Source: Rhizobium oryzihabitans (lineage in GTDB: Bacteria > Pseudomonadota > Alphaproteobacteria > Rhizobiales > Rhizobiaceae). Taken from it: a stretch of DNA of 64,000 nucleotides. The DNA is taken from NCBI RefSeq assembly GCF_010669145.1, contig NZ_CP048640.1, positions 12,296-76,295 on the forward strand, read 5' to 3'. Shown here one piece after another: positions 33,709 through 40,980 of the stretch (the stretch's first letter is position 1; each line of letters begins with the position of its first letter). The notes beneath the pieces were generated by a model. The model did no database searches, was not told the origin of the DNA, and saw only the letters and a program-made list of their open reading frames with translations. A program made the position numbers and the translations under genes.

Positions 33709-34215
33709 TTATGGCGAAGTGAGGACGAACGGCTCTGGCGGAGATGGCAAACGATGGCGCTGCGCCTCCTGCCGCGCTTTGGCGCGTGCAAGGATCGGCG
33801 CGAGGTCGAATGCCTCCAGGCCCGCGCCACGATAGACCCAGGGCGGATTGTCGAGATCGAGGCGGCCGACGCTGACTGAGTGAAGGAAATCCAACAGATA
33901 TTCCGGGTTCTTGGGGTAGGGCGCGCTATCCCAAAGCTCACGGAGCCGTGGTCGCACATTATCGCCATAGGCGAAGAGCCTCGCTCTTGCCTTTCGCCAA
34001 AGCGCCGCCTTCTTGTCGCGATGGTCCTGCTGCCAGACGGGCCATTTAGCTGCCCTTTCACCCATGACGGTGTCAGCGTCTTTTTGCTGCTCGGCAATTT
34101 GGGCGGAGAAAAGCGGCAGCTTTTCCCTTTCCAGACGCTGCTTGCGCGCAAGGGCTGCGCGTTTGCGAGAGGTATCTTGAAACGGGCCGTGGCGGGTCGA
34201 TTTAATGAACTTCAT
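33709..34215 (-). CDS. Hypothetical protein, DUF1173-linked
   Basis: 168 residues, strongly basic N-terminal half (MKFIKSTRHGPFQDTSRKRA; DKKAALWRKARARLFAYGDN) and a C-terminal part with YLLDFLHSVSVGRLDLDNPP. No catalytic motif or membrane segment seen. The start overlaps the end of the preceding gene by 14 bp, consistent with coupling. Possibly nucleic-acid-binding given its charge (inference). Confidence 0.6.
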   Translation of the reverse strand: MKFIKSTRHGPFQDTSRKRAALARKQRLEREKLPLFSAQIAEQQKDADTVMGERAAKWPVWQQDHRDKKAALWRKARARLFAYGDNVRPRLRELWDSAPYPKNPEYLLDFLHSVSVGRLDLDNPPWVYRGAGLEAFDLAPILARAKARQEAQRHRLPSPPEPFVLTSP

Positions 34216-34531
34216 CGCTACGCTCCCTCATCAAAAAACGCAGTCCAGGGCGCGATTCTAAAGGCCGTTGCGCCTCTTCCAGCATCTGCTCCATCTGCGC
34301 TTCACTGAGGCCGTGAAACTCATATCCTTTGGCGCGAAGCGCTCTCACCAAGCCTTCGATTGCCGGATATTCTCTGGATTCTGTGCCGAGCCAGATTTTG
34401 AAGTAGGTGCAATCGTTCATTTCAAAGGGGAAGCCCTGCAGAAAGTATGTCTGCAACGGCGGATCGAAACCGATAACGGCCTCGGTATCTTCGGATGAGC
34501 CGTGGACAAGCGTGATTGTGAACGTGCTCAC
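34202..34531 (-). CDS. Hypothetical protein
   Basis: 109 residues, soluble and acidic: MSTFTITLVHGSSEDTEAVI, FEMNDCTYFKIWLGTESREY, then a helical tail GLSEAQMEQMLEEAQRPLES. No family recognised. It lies in the operon between the 35155 gene and the 34215 gene. Confidence 0.6.
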   Translation of the reverse strand: MSTFTITLVHGSSEDTEAVIGFDPPLQTYFLQGFPFEMNDCTYFKIWLGTESREYPAIEGLVRALRAKGYEFHGLSEAQMEQMLEEAQRPLESRPGLRFLMRERSDEVH

Positions 34532-34540
34532 AGTAGCCTC

Positions 34541-35155
34541 TTAAGGTTGGAGTGAATTGGGTTGGGAGCGAACGGGGACGAGGCGGGCAAAGCCCGAGAG
34601 GAGTGCCTTGATCGGCACAGCAACGGACGACAAGTGGCCTGCGCCCTTGGGGCGAAGGCCTATTGGCTCTACTTCTTTCCGCTCCTCGATTAACGGCACA
34701 ATGGGCGGGCAAAGTACCTTCCGCGTCAGCTTTAGATGCATCTGCATCCGAGCGACACGCGCCCAGGCGACCTGCTCAAGTTCTTCCCTTCGTCGCATGG
34801 TCCTCGGGGAAACCTTGAGGCATCGCGCTCGATAGATTTTATCGACGGTGCGCCAATATTGCCGGGTCAGCCTGATATGCTCGGTACAATGACGCTCCAA
34901 CTCACGCGCCACCGGAAAATCCGTTGGAAAGCCGCCATTCTCATGATGATCGCGAACGACATCGGCAAAGAAATTGAGGCGGTCGCGCAGCTTGCGCAGT
35001 TCCGCAACGGCATAGTCCGTGACCTGGTCCGTTGTTGAATGGAAAGGGTCAACCTCACGTGCGGATACAGTGACTTCAACGCCATTGACGACAACCCGCA
35101 TTGCGGTGTTCTCGATGATGGCAATCTTAAATGCAGCGGCAGTCTCGGCGGTCAT
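34541..35155 (-). CDS. Hypothetical protein behind leader repeat copy 4
   Basis: 204 residues starting MTAETAAAFKIAIIENTAMR. The centre is helical and basic (VAELRKLRDRLNFFADVVRD; ARCLKVSPRTMRRREELEQV). No family recognised. The ATG at 35155 fits the leader junction exactly as in copies 2 and 3 (GGTCAT preceded by the CTCCAACGG block), and the N-terminus resembles the ParB-domain protein's MTAQIAATIK, so start region and leader appear to have been copied together. Confidence 0.65.
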   Translation of the reverse strand: MTAETAAAFKIAIIENTAMRVVVNGVEVTVSAREVDPFHSTTDQVTDYAVAELRKLRDRLNFFADVVRDHHENGGFPTDFPVARELERHCTEHIRLTRQYWRTVDKIYRARCLKVSPRTMRRREELEQVAWARVARMQMHLKLTRKVLCPPIVPLIEERKEVEPIGLRPKGAGHLSSVAVPIKALLSGFARLVPVRSQPNSLQP

Positions 35156-35157
35156 AA

Positions 35158-35495
35158 TTAGCTCTCCAACGGTTCCCGAAATCCGAGAGGCAAGCCCCGC
35201 AGTGGGCGAAGCCTTCACCCACCGTTCCGGTGGATGTGCCCTCACATCCACCGGAACGAAGGGGGAAGGGCGAAGCCCGCTCCCCGTTGGTGCGCAGATC
35301 TAGTCATGGGTCTGGCCGGCTGAAAAACGGAAGGTTCGCCGCCCTGGCGGTGAAAGCCGTTTTTCTGACGGACGGACAGGCGGCAGCCTGCTTGCCCATT
35401 GGCGAGACCTGCGGACCATCGTAGAGCGGGGGAAATGACAGGGAGAAAGCGCGGCAAGCGAAGCGGATGCACCATGTGGGAGCGACCGCGGAGGC
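35158..35495 (-). repeat. Structured leader repeat, copy 4 (before the 35155 gene)
   Basis: Fourth leader copy, nearly identical up to about 35435. The GTTCCGGTGGATGTG arm here pairs perfectly because the T-T mismatch of the other copies is a T-A pair. The distal part has diverged, but the GACCGC...GCGGTC stem persists with a different loop, GGAG, at 35486-35501. Confidence 0.82.
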
Positions 35496-35538
35496 GGTCT
35501 CCGAATACGAGCTTACCCATCACCCCGGCCTCATCATA

Positions 35539-35575
35539 AAAAATGCCGTTCCGAGTAAACGGAACGGCATTTTTG
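35539..35575. terminator. Bidirectional terminator-like hairpin
   Basis: ATGCCGTTCCG (35543-35553) and CGGAACGGCAT (35560-35570), perfect 11-bp stem, A run before and TTTT after. It could isolate leader copy 4 from transcription entering from the right. Confidence 0.8.
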
Positions 35576-35827
35576 CGGCATTGGCAGGGGACGTTGCCTC
35601 GCCGCAAACTCAAATTATGGCTCTAACGTTCCCCTTTTCAAACCAAAAAGATTTTGCCACATGTCTCGAAAGCGCGCAAGCGCTTCGTGGGTCGATCGTC
35701 ACCCGAATGGGCAAAAACCGCGTGAAACGCGGGTTTTGTGCGATACGCATAGAGCGAGCTTCCGCGAAGCGGCACCCAAATTTACGATAGCTCGCTGTCA
35801 AAAGGCTCTTTCTGCAAACTCTTTTTA

Positions 35828-35843
35828 GATGTATAATTACATC
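35828..35843. promoter_or_regulatory. Palindrome upstream of the XRE gene (candidate operator)
   Basis: GATGTA-TAAT-TACATC, perfect 6-bp arms, 24 bp before the start codon. Typical location for autoregulation by a Cro/C1-type repressor. Confidence 0.6.
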
Positions 35844-35866
35844 AATTTTGATGCGAAAGGGTTTTT

Positions 35867-36310
35867 ATGTCGGTTATCATGAGAATGTCAGCGGCCGAAA
35901 AGCGCGCCTTGCCCTCGTCGGCGAACCTTAACGCGACGGCAGTGACCTCTGACGAAGATCTCGAAAAGAAGATTGGAGCGGCGATCCATAGCCTTAGAAA
36001 TGACCGGGGCTTGTACCGGACTCAGGTTGCATCGCGACTTGGAATGAAGGAAACAGGCGTTCGTCGTCACGAAACGGGCACCACGAAACTATCGGTGAGC
36101 CGGCTTATCCAACTTTGTGAGGTCCTGGAAGCAAACCCGGTCGAGGTCCTGTGCTCCGTTGCTCCGCATTTGTTCGGGCGCACGGAAGAGGGGGCTTTGC
36201 AGATGACGACAATGATTAAAATTCTAAGCCGCTTGAATGACGAAGCGCTGACCTCTGTATTCAAGGTCATTCGGGAATTCGAACCGAATAGCGACACTCC
36301 CGAAGATTAG
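35867..36310 (+). CDS. XRE-family HTH regulator
   Basis: 147 residues. HTH at about 36-90 (IGAAIHSLRNDRGLYRTQVASRLGMKETGVRRHETG). AAAGGG precedes the ATG at 35867. The perfect palindrome at 35828-35843 is a likely autoregulatory site. It is directly upstream of the candidate large RNA. Confidence 0.82.
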   Translation: MSVIMRMSAAEKRALPSSANLNATAVTSDEDLEKKIGAAIHSLRNDRGLYRTQVASRLGMKETGVRRHETGTTKLSVSRLIQLCEVLEANPVEVLCSVAPHLFGRTEEGALQMTTMIKILSRLNDEALTSVFKVIREFEPNSDTPED

Positions 36311-36363
36311 AACTTACGGTAGTATTTAGTAAACCACATACGTCTCAATGTGACGAAAATGGG

Positions 36364-36846
36364 GCTGCGCGTCGCGAAAGCAGCAGACTCTGATACGATT
36401 TTGTACTATCCATGGCTCGGGTCGCAGACGCGGCGATCCAGGGCGTCGAAACCCTTTGAACACCTGACGTTGGCAAACCAACGTCGAACTCTTTGGACCT
36501 TTGAGGTCGGGGAGCCTGTGGTTATGTCCAGGCTTTCCGAGCTAAAGGCCATGGGGCCGTGTTCAACGGTTTCGAACTCCCCGATCAAAGGTTGAAGAGT
36601 TTTCATGCGAGGGCGCTCGCATTCGAAGCTCTTTGGAGCATTTCAGACTCCGGCCGCAGTCCCAGATGCGGCTTAATGCCAAAATGTAGACATCATGTCT
36701 GCTGCCGCAAGGCAGCTCTCGCAGGTGAATCTGCGAGTTGGGCTTTCGAGCCATGCAATCGAAATTGGTTGTGCCGCAATCGGCGTACCAGGGCAACCCG
36801 GCCATTGGCCGGGATTGGAGATGCGAGTGCAAACACTCCCATTTTT
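36364..36846 (+). ncRNA. Candidate large, highly structured non-coding RNA
   Basis: No credible gene, but dense hairpins: GACGTTGG/CCAACGTC (36466-36485), ATGCGAG/CTCGCAT (36605-36622), GCTC/GAGC (36628-36639), CCGCA/TGCGG (36654-36671), AGACA/TGTCT (36688-36700), GCTGCC-GCAA-GGCAGC (36701-36716), CTCGCAG/CTGCGAG (36718-36737), GGCT/AGCC (36741-36752) and CCCGGCC/GGCCGGG (36797-36813). A long-range helix joins 36489-36514 to 36577-36599 around two inner hairpins. The end is a terminator: GAGTG-CAAA-CACTC, outer ATG/CAT, then TTTTT (36842-36846). The GCAA loop, A-rich loops and T run favour the + strand. The 5' end is a guess. Confidence 0.6.
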
Positions 36847-37118
36847 AAGTGCGGTAAGAGGGAAGAAAGCGCTCTGCCCTCTCTCCCCCGCAACAGCAAA
36901 AAAACGGTTTCCCCGTCCTTCCTCACTGCGTTCGTGCAGGATCGACACGAAGCGCCAGGGCGTTCTAACGTCGACCTATCGGCGGGTGATCCCCCTCCGT
37001 TTTTTGCTATTGCCCCCCACTCTCCCGGTCCTCGCCGGACGGGCAGGAGGGCAGGTGGGCCTGCCCTCTGCTCCCGACTGGAGCGGAAAGGGAAAGTGCC
37101 GATTGAAGGAGAGGTTTC
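36847..37118. other. Leader of the 37119 gene with a hairpin
   Basis: Non-coding. Contains GAGGGCAGG-TGGG-CCTGCCCTC (37047-37068), a perfect 9-bp stem about 50 bp before the next start, and several C-rich tracts. No gene recognised in any frame. Confidence 0.5.
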
Positions 37119-37433
37119 ATGAATGAAGTCCTGAAAGTCGCCAGGGAATATACGCTGAAGGAATTGATCGCGAGGCATTATGGCTGCTTGCAGCTTGGCG
37201 GAGAGATCGCAAGCCGGTGGAAGATCGTCGCTCAAGACGGGACGATTTTGACGCCTGAAGATCACGAAGAGCTGGACCGCGCATTGAGGGCGGAGAGCGA
37301 TGCTCGTCAGGATCTGATAGACTACGAGCCGAAAGACGAAGCTGAACTTTTTGAGAGAGGTTTCTACATATCGGCGCTCCTGATTGCTCAACCGACGTTG
37401 GAGATTGAGCAACTGGCGAAGCAGCGTACCTAG
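37119..37433 (+). CDS. Hypothetical protein
   Basis: 104 residues starting MNEVLKVAREYTLKELIARH, with a good GGAGAGG site. Soluble, acidic second half (EELDRALRAESDARQDLIDY). No recognised family. Single gene ended by the terminator at 37442. Confidence 0.65.
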   Translation: MNEVLKVAREYTLKELIARHYGCLQLGGEIASRWKIVAQDGTILTPEDHEELDRALRAESDARQDLIDYEPKDEAELFERGFYISALLIAQPTLEIEQLAKQRT

Positions 37434-37441
37434 CCAAAAGA

Positions 37442-37468
37442 AAGCCCGCGATAAGCGGGCTTTTTTAT
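37442..37468. terminator. Rho-independent terminator between convergent transcripts
   Basis: AAGCCCGC and GCGGGCTT around a 5-nt loop (37442-37462), followed by TTTTATTT. It lies between the 37119 gene and the end of the leftward T4SS operon. Confidence 0.9.
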
Positions 37469-37469
37469 T

Positions 37470-37934
37470 TCAGTATCTGAGGTTGAACCAGTGTCGGTTC
37501 GACTGGCCCTCGCTGTTCCTGATGTCAAAATAGTAAGGGTCCTGCCGGATCGGCCGAGGGACTATCTCGCCAGTCTTGCAGATGGCATCACTACCTCTTC
37601 CGCTACAAATATCCGGCTTCTTGCACCAGGCGGCAAGCCCTTTTCCATTGCCATCATCGGGTTCGTAGACCTTATAGCCTGTTGGGCACTCCTCGAAGGG
37701 TTCGTGACCAGGCGCGCCTGTCCCGGCCTGCGGGCAAGTCGGCCAGCTGAAGCCCGGAAGTTTCATAGCGGCAATCAACCGTGTCATGGGTGGGACGCAG
37801 GACGGCACTCCTTGCCAGGAAGGGGCGGACGACGCTGCGCATAGCAGGACATGGCACCCCCACGGCGCATCTTGCGCCGGGGCGGTATTTGGCAGGCCCA
37901 TCGATAGAGCGGCAAGCATCGCAAGCTTCTTCAT
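37470..37934 (-). CDS. Secreted cysteine-rich protein of the T4SS operon
   Basis: 154 residues. Signal peptide MKKLAMLAALSMGLPNTAPA, then many cysteines and prolines (WGCHVLLCAASSAPSWQGVP; PTCPQAGTGAPG; EECPTGYKVYEP; AAWCKKPDICSGRGSDAICK). No catalytic motif. It is the last gene of the leftward virB operon, so probably a periplasmic or surface accessory of the conjugation machine. The ATG at 37934 is chosen for the signal peptide and GAGGAA spacing. Confidence 0.65.
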   Translation of the reverse strand: MKKLAMLAALSMGLPNTAPAQDAPWGCHVLLCAASSAPSWQGVPSCVPPMTRLIAAMKLPGFSWPTCPQAGTGAPGHEPFEECPTGYKVYEPDDGNGKGLAAWCKKPDICSGRGSDAICKTGEIVPRPIRQDPYYFDIRNSEGQSNRHWFNLRY

Positions 37935-37953
37935 TCCGGTGTTCCTCATATGA

Positions 37954-38637
37954 TTATCGATCTGTGCGAACTGGTTTGTTTCGTGCATCTGCGAAGGGCG
38001 GCGATATCTCGCTTTGGCGGGTGGCCAGGAGATTGAAATCTGCGATGGGCTGCCGTTCGTTGGTGCGATCGACAGCGCGCCGGCGCCATTCGTTCATGTC
38101 GAGAACGTAAGTGGCCCACATCCCGTAACGCGCTGCCATTGCGCTCGTCTGGTAGCCGAGATAGGCGGCGTGGCGCGGGTAGGGCGTGGAAACACGCGCC
38201 CAGCCGACGCGCAGCATTTCGAGGGCGAGATCTCGACCGGCAACAGTGCAAACGGCTTCAGGCGTCCCGTCAACGCCGATCGTGACCACTTGGCAGGTTA
38301 CGGAAGCTGCACCCATCGTCCGTTTCAGCCAAGCTTTTGCGAGCGGGCCGCAAGGGACAGGATTGGGCGCTTTGACAGCCTTCCGATTTGTCCATTCCGG
38401 ATCGAGCGCCCATTGCGGAAGTTCGCAAGCATCGATGTCGGCAAGGCGGACCTTTTGCGCCGTTTGCGGGAACCAGAGTGTGCGGCCATCGATGATGGAC
38501 GCACGACCGGAAACGACCGATAAAGGCGCAGCCTCGTAAGCGGCCGGAGGCAACGCCGCCGGCGTCTTCACGAGATCGGCGGCGCTGGCGATCGTGGTCG
38601 TCGCGCATAACGCGATGAGAGCGGTAAGTTTCATCAT
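37954..38637 (-). CDS. Secreted SNase-fold protein with altered active site
   Basis: 227 residues. Signal peptide MMKLTALIALCATTTIASAA. The SNase-like domain has SIIDGRTLWF (DGRT instead of DGDT) and KVRLADIDACELP (Arg/Asp/Glu retained). The usual YGR arginine motif is replaced by CTVAGRDLALEML. Activity is doubtful. The ATG overlaps the upstream gene stop (ATGA), so the two are coupled within the virB operon. Confidence 0.75.
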   Translation of the reverse strand: MMKLTALIALCATTTIASAADLVKTPAALPPAAYEAAPLSVVSGRASIIDGRTLWFPQTAQKVRLADIDACELPQWALDPEWTNRKAVKAPNPVPCGPLAKAWLKRTMGAASVTCQVVTIGVDGTPEAVCTVAGRDLALEMLRVGWARVSTPYPRHAAYLGYQTSAMAARYGMWATYVLDMNEWRRRAVDRTNERQPIADFNLLATRQSEISPPFADARNKPVRTDR

Positions 38638-39182
38638 TTCGATGCGTCCTTGCTCTGAGCCTTGGCCCGTGCGGAAAGAAGGATGGACGGATGCTGGACG
38701 TCACTGAATTGCCAGAGACCGGCCTTGCGCGAACGGGCTTCTTGCTCTGCGACGGCGTAAGCTGGGAAAACAGGCATGCCGTTGCGATCGAGGGCAGCGA
38801 ACGCAAAGCCTTGGCTGACGATGATGGTCGCGAGGTCGAGGCGTTGGTTGCCGACGGTCGCATAGCAAACGACATATGTCAGGTTGGCTGTTTCAGCTGC
38901 AGGCGCGCATACAGGCTTGGTGTCCTTGATATAGGCGGCAAGGCCAGCGAGCGAAGCATCACCACAATCCCGCTTTTGACCGCTATTGTCGGTGTAGGAC
39001 GTTCCCCGGATGCATGACTGAACGCCATAGATGCGATAGCGTTTTGTGCCGTCTGTCCAGGTGTCGCCTGTCTCAAGGGTAACGCGCGGGCCAAGATCGA
39101 AATAACCGGGAGGTGCAGCGTGGGCCGAATGCGCTGCGATCGATGCAGCCAGAAGGGCAGTGGCGAAAAACTTCATGGTCAT
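38634..39182 (-). CDS. Secreted degenerate SNase-fold protein
   Basis: 182 residues. Signal peptide MTMKFFATALLAASIAAHSA. A thermonuclease-like layout remains (RYRIYGVQSCIRG; VVCYATVGNQRLDLATIIVS; YAVAEQEARSRKAGLWQF), including the characteristic C-terminal A..RKAGLW, but the acidic metal ligands and catalytic glutamate of the family are absent. It is coupled to virB5 by an ATGA overlap. A structural or inhibitory role in the conjugation apparatus is more likely than nuclease activity (inference). Confidence 0.65.
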   Translation of the reverse strand: MTMKFFATALLAASIAAHSAHAAPPGYFDLGPRVTLETGDTWTDGTKRYRIYGVQSCIRGTSYTDNSGQKRDCGDASLAGLAAYIKDTKPVCAPAAETANLTYVVCYATVGNQRLDLATIIVSQGFAFAALDRNGMPVFPAYAVAEQEARSRKAGLWQFSDVQHPSILLSARAKAQSKDASK

Positions 39183-39895
39183 TCTCCGAACTTCAGGATT
39201 TTGTTGGTGTTCGACATGTCCGTGATTTGCTTCTGCGTTTGCGCCTGAAGCGAGGACACCGCGCCATTCATAACCCCAACCAGCTCGTTGATGGTGAGGC
39301 CGGATTGAACCTGAAGTTGGGTGTTCTGGTCGATGGATCCCTTGATGTCCTGCGACTGGCCGATGGTTTGGCCAGCGGCCTCAAAGGCAGATTTGCGCTG
39401 CGTGACGGCTTGCTGCGAACCATTGATGAGTGCTGAAACGGAGAGGACGGTATTGACCATCTGCTCATAGGATTTGTCGCCTGAGAAGTCACTGTTGGAC
39501 TTTCCGGAGAGGTTTTTGACAAGCTTCAGGCCGTTGATGAAGGTCGATGCCAGTTTCGAGATATCACCGCTCAGGCCTCCGAAATTAGGGACGCCGCCAG
39601 ACATGATGCTGTCGATCGACGGCATGGAAGAGACGCTGAAGCCATTGCCGACGGCAAGGTTCTGCATCTGGCCGGCCTCACTGCCACGGTTGCCGGTTAG
39701 CGCCTTCAGCGTCTCATCGACCGTTGTGAGGATTTCCTTGTTGGTGCCCAAGATCTTGTCTGTTGTCTCGGCCGTCTCCTTGGCGATCTGGTAGTTCTTT
39801 TGGTCGATGACCGGCACGCCTTGGGCGTGGGCTGACTGTGCACCAATGAGCGCAACGACGGCGAAGGAAAGGGCGCATTCAATTCGTCTCTTCAT
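39179..39895 (-). CDS. virB5: VirB5-like minor pilus protein
   Basis: 238 residues. Signal peptide MKRRIECALSFAVVALIGAQ (cut near AHA-QG), followed by VIDQKNYQIAKETAETTDKIL and long helical, Gln/Asn/Ser-rich stretches ending ITDMSNTNKILKFGE, the pattern of VirB5/TraC pilus-tip proteins. It would cap the T pilus and contact recipients. The ATG at 39895 opens the signal peptide; the frame to 40009 lies in the upstream gene. Confidence 0.8.
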   Translation of the reverse strand: MKRRIECALSFAVVALIGAQSAHAQGVPVIDQKNYQIAKETAETTDKILGTNKEILTTVDETLKALTGNRGSEAGQMQNLAVGNGFSVSSMPSIDSIMSGGVPNFGGLSGDISKLASTFINGLKLVKNLSGKSNSDFSGDKSYEQMVNTVLSVSALINGSQQAVTQRKSAFEAAGQTIGQSQDIKGSIDQNTQLQVQSGLTINELVGVMNGAVSSLQAQTQKQITDMSNTNKILKFGE

Positions 39896-39906
39896 GTGTT
39901 CTCTCC

Positions 39907-40980
39907 TCATTGGGGATTGAGATCCAGGTTGATCTCGTTGGCGTTCTGGCGTTTGGCGACGCAGGCTTTCTGCTCCTCGTTCCATTCGAGGTTCTGTTCT
40001 GGGTCGCAATTTCCGGACGGATCGGCTGGTTTTTCAGGTTTTGCGGGGACCGCGGTGGATTGAGAGGCACCGGACGTGCTGCTCAGACTGACAGCATTGC
40101 GGCTGTTCAGGAGGTCGGTAAGGCTGTTTCCAAGCTCGATGACCTTGTTGATCATATGAAGATTGGCATTGCGCGCACCAGAGTTCAGGTCCCAGCTGTC
40201 CTGAATGGTGCCGGTCTCAGTCTGCCCGAGTTGCTGGAACCATGAACCGACGTCAGAAGAGCTTTCGGCAACGCCTTGTGTGGTTGCCATCGCATTGATT
40301 GTCGCCTTGCGCATGCTGGTGAAGCTTTCACCGCTTCCGCCGTAATTGAGCGGAATCTGGTTGCCGCCGAGTGCAGGAACCCACTTCTGGGTGATATTGT
40401 GGACATACCCCTGCGTTTCTTTGAACGGCGGTATGCCGCCGTACTTGTTCACATTACCGGGGCCAGCATTGTAGGCGGCAAGCGCTTTATTGACGTCTCC
40501 GCCGTAGGTGCGGAGCTGCTGACGGAGATAACGCGCTCCCCCACGAAGATTTTCTTCGATGTTGTGGGGATTAACGCCGAGATCCTTGGCAGTGCCCGGC
40601 ATAAGCTGCGAGAGGCCGATGGCGCCGACTTGCGATCGTGCGCACGGATTGAAACGGCTCTCCTGATAAACCAGGCCCATGAAAAGCGTCTCGTCCACGC
40701 CCTCTTCACGGGCTACTCGTTTTATGAGGCCCGCAATTTCCGGATTCGCCTGCGCGGCCGCATTCGGATCCCCGCCCTTCGCTGGCCGGTAAACGGAGCA
40801 GGTTACGCTCTTATTCTGCACGAAGCGGTTCTTGTCGGTTTCTTCGACTTTGCTGGTGAGGCTGTCACGGGTTAGCTTCTCGCCGGTAACCTTGTTGTCT
40901 TCGACTGGAACGTCGGCTTTCGCGCCAGAGACGAACAAGACACCTGATAGCAGCGCGACGACCGTTCTATTTCGTTTCAT
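39907..40980 (-). CDS. Second VirB1-like lytic transglycosylase
   Basis: 357 residues. Signal peptide MKRNRTVVALLSGVLFVSGA, an SLT domain at about 90-210 with catalytic Glu in VYQESRFNPCARSQVGAIGL and the motifs QLMPGTAKDLGV, AAYNAGPGNVNKYGGIPPF, then a ~150-residue C-terminal extension with helices and a Cys-containing tail (NCDPEQNLEWNEEQKACVAK). It cleaves peptidoglycan to let the channel through. It lies between virB4 (14-bp overlap) and virB5. A second VirB1 heads the same operon. Confidence 0.88.
   Translation of the reverse strand: MKRNRTVVALLSGVLFVSGAKADVPVEDNKVTGEKLTRDSLTSKVEETDKNRFVQNKSVTCSVYRPAKGGDPNAAAQANPEIAGLIKRVAREEGVDETLFMGLVYQESRFNPCARSQVGAIGLSQLMPGTAKDLGVNPHNIEENLRGGARYLRQQLRTYGGDVNKALAAYNAGPGNVNKYGGIPPFKETQGYVHNITQKWVPALGGNQIPLNYGGSGESFTSMRKATINAMATTQGVAESSSDVGSWFQQLGQTETGTIQDSWDLNSGARNANLHMINKVIELGNSLTDLLNSRNAVSLSSTSGASQSTAVPAKPEKPADPSGNCDPEQNLEWNEEQKACVAKRQNANEINLDLNPQ

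Noticed and set aside
32953..33879. 308-codon + strand frame
   Set aside because: Antisense to DUF1173 and its neighbour, which form a consistent leftward operon.
36559..37122. 187-codon + strand frame, and a 239-codon minus frame at 36693-37412
   Set aside because: Basic, Pro/Arg/Ser-rich translations without domain features. They cross the hairpin cluster and the following gene's leader, so the region is better read as non-coding.
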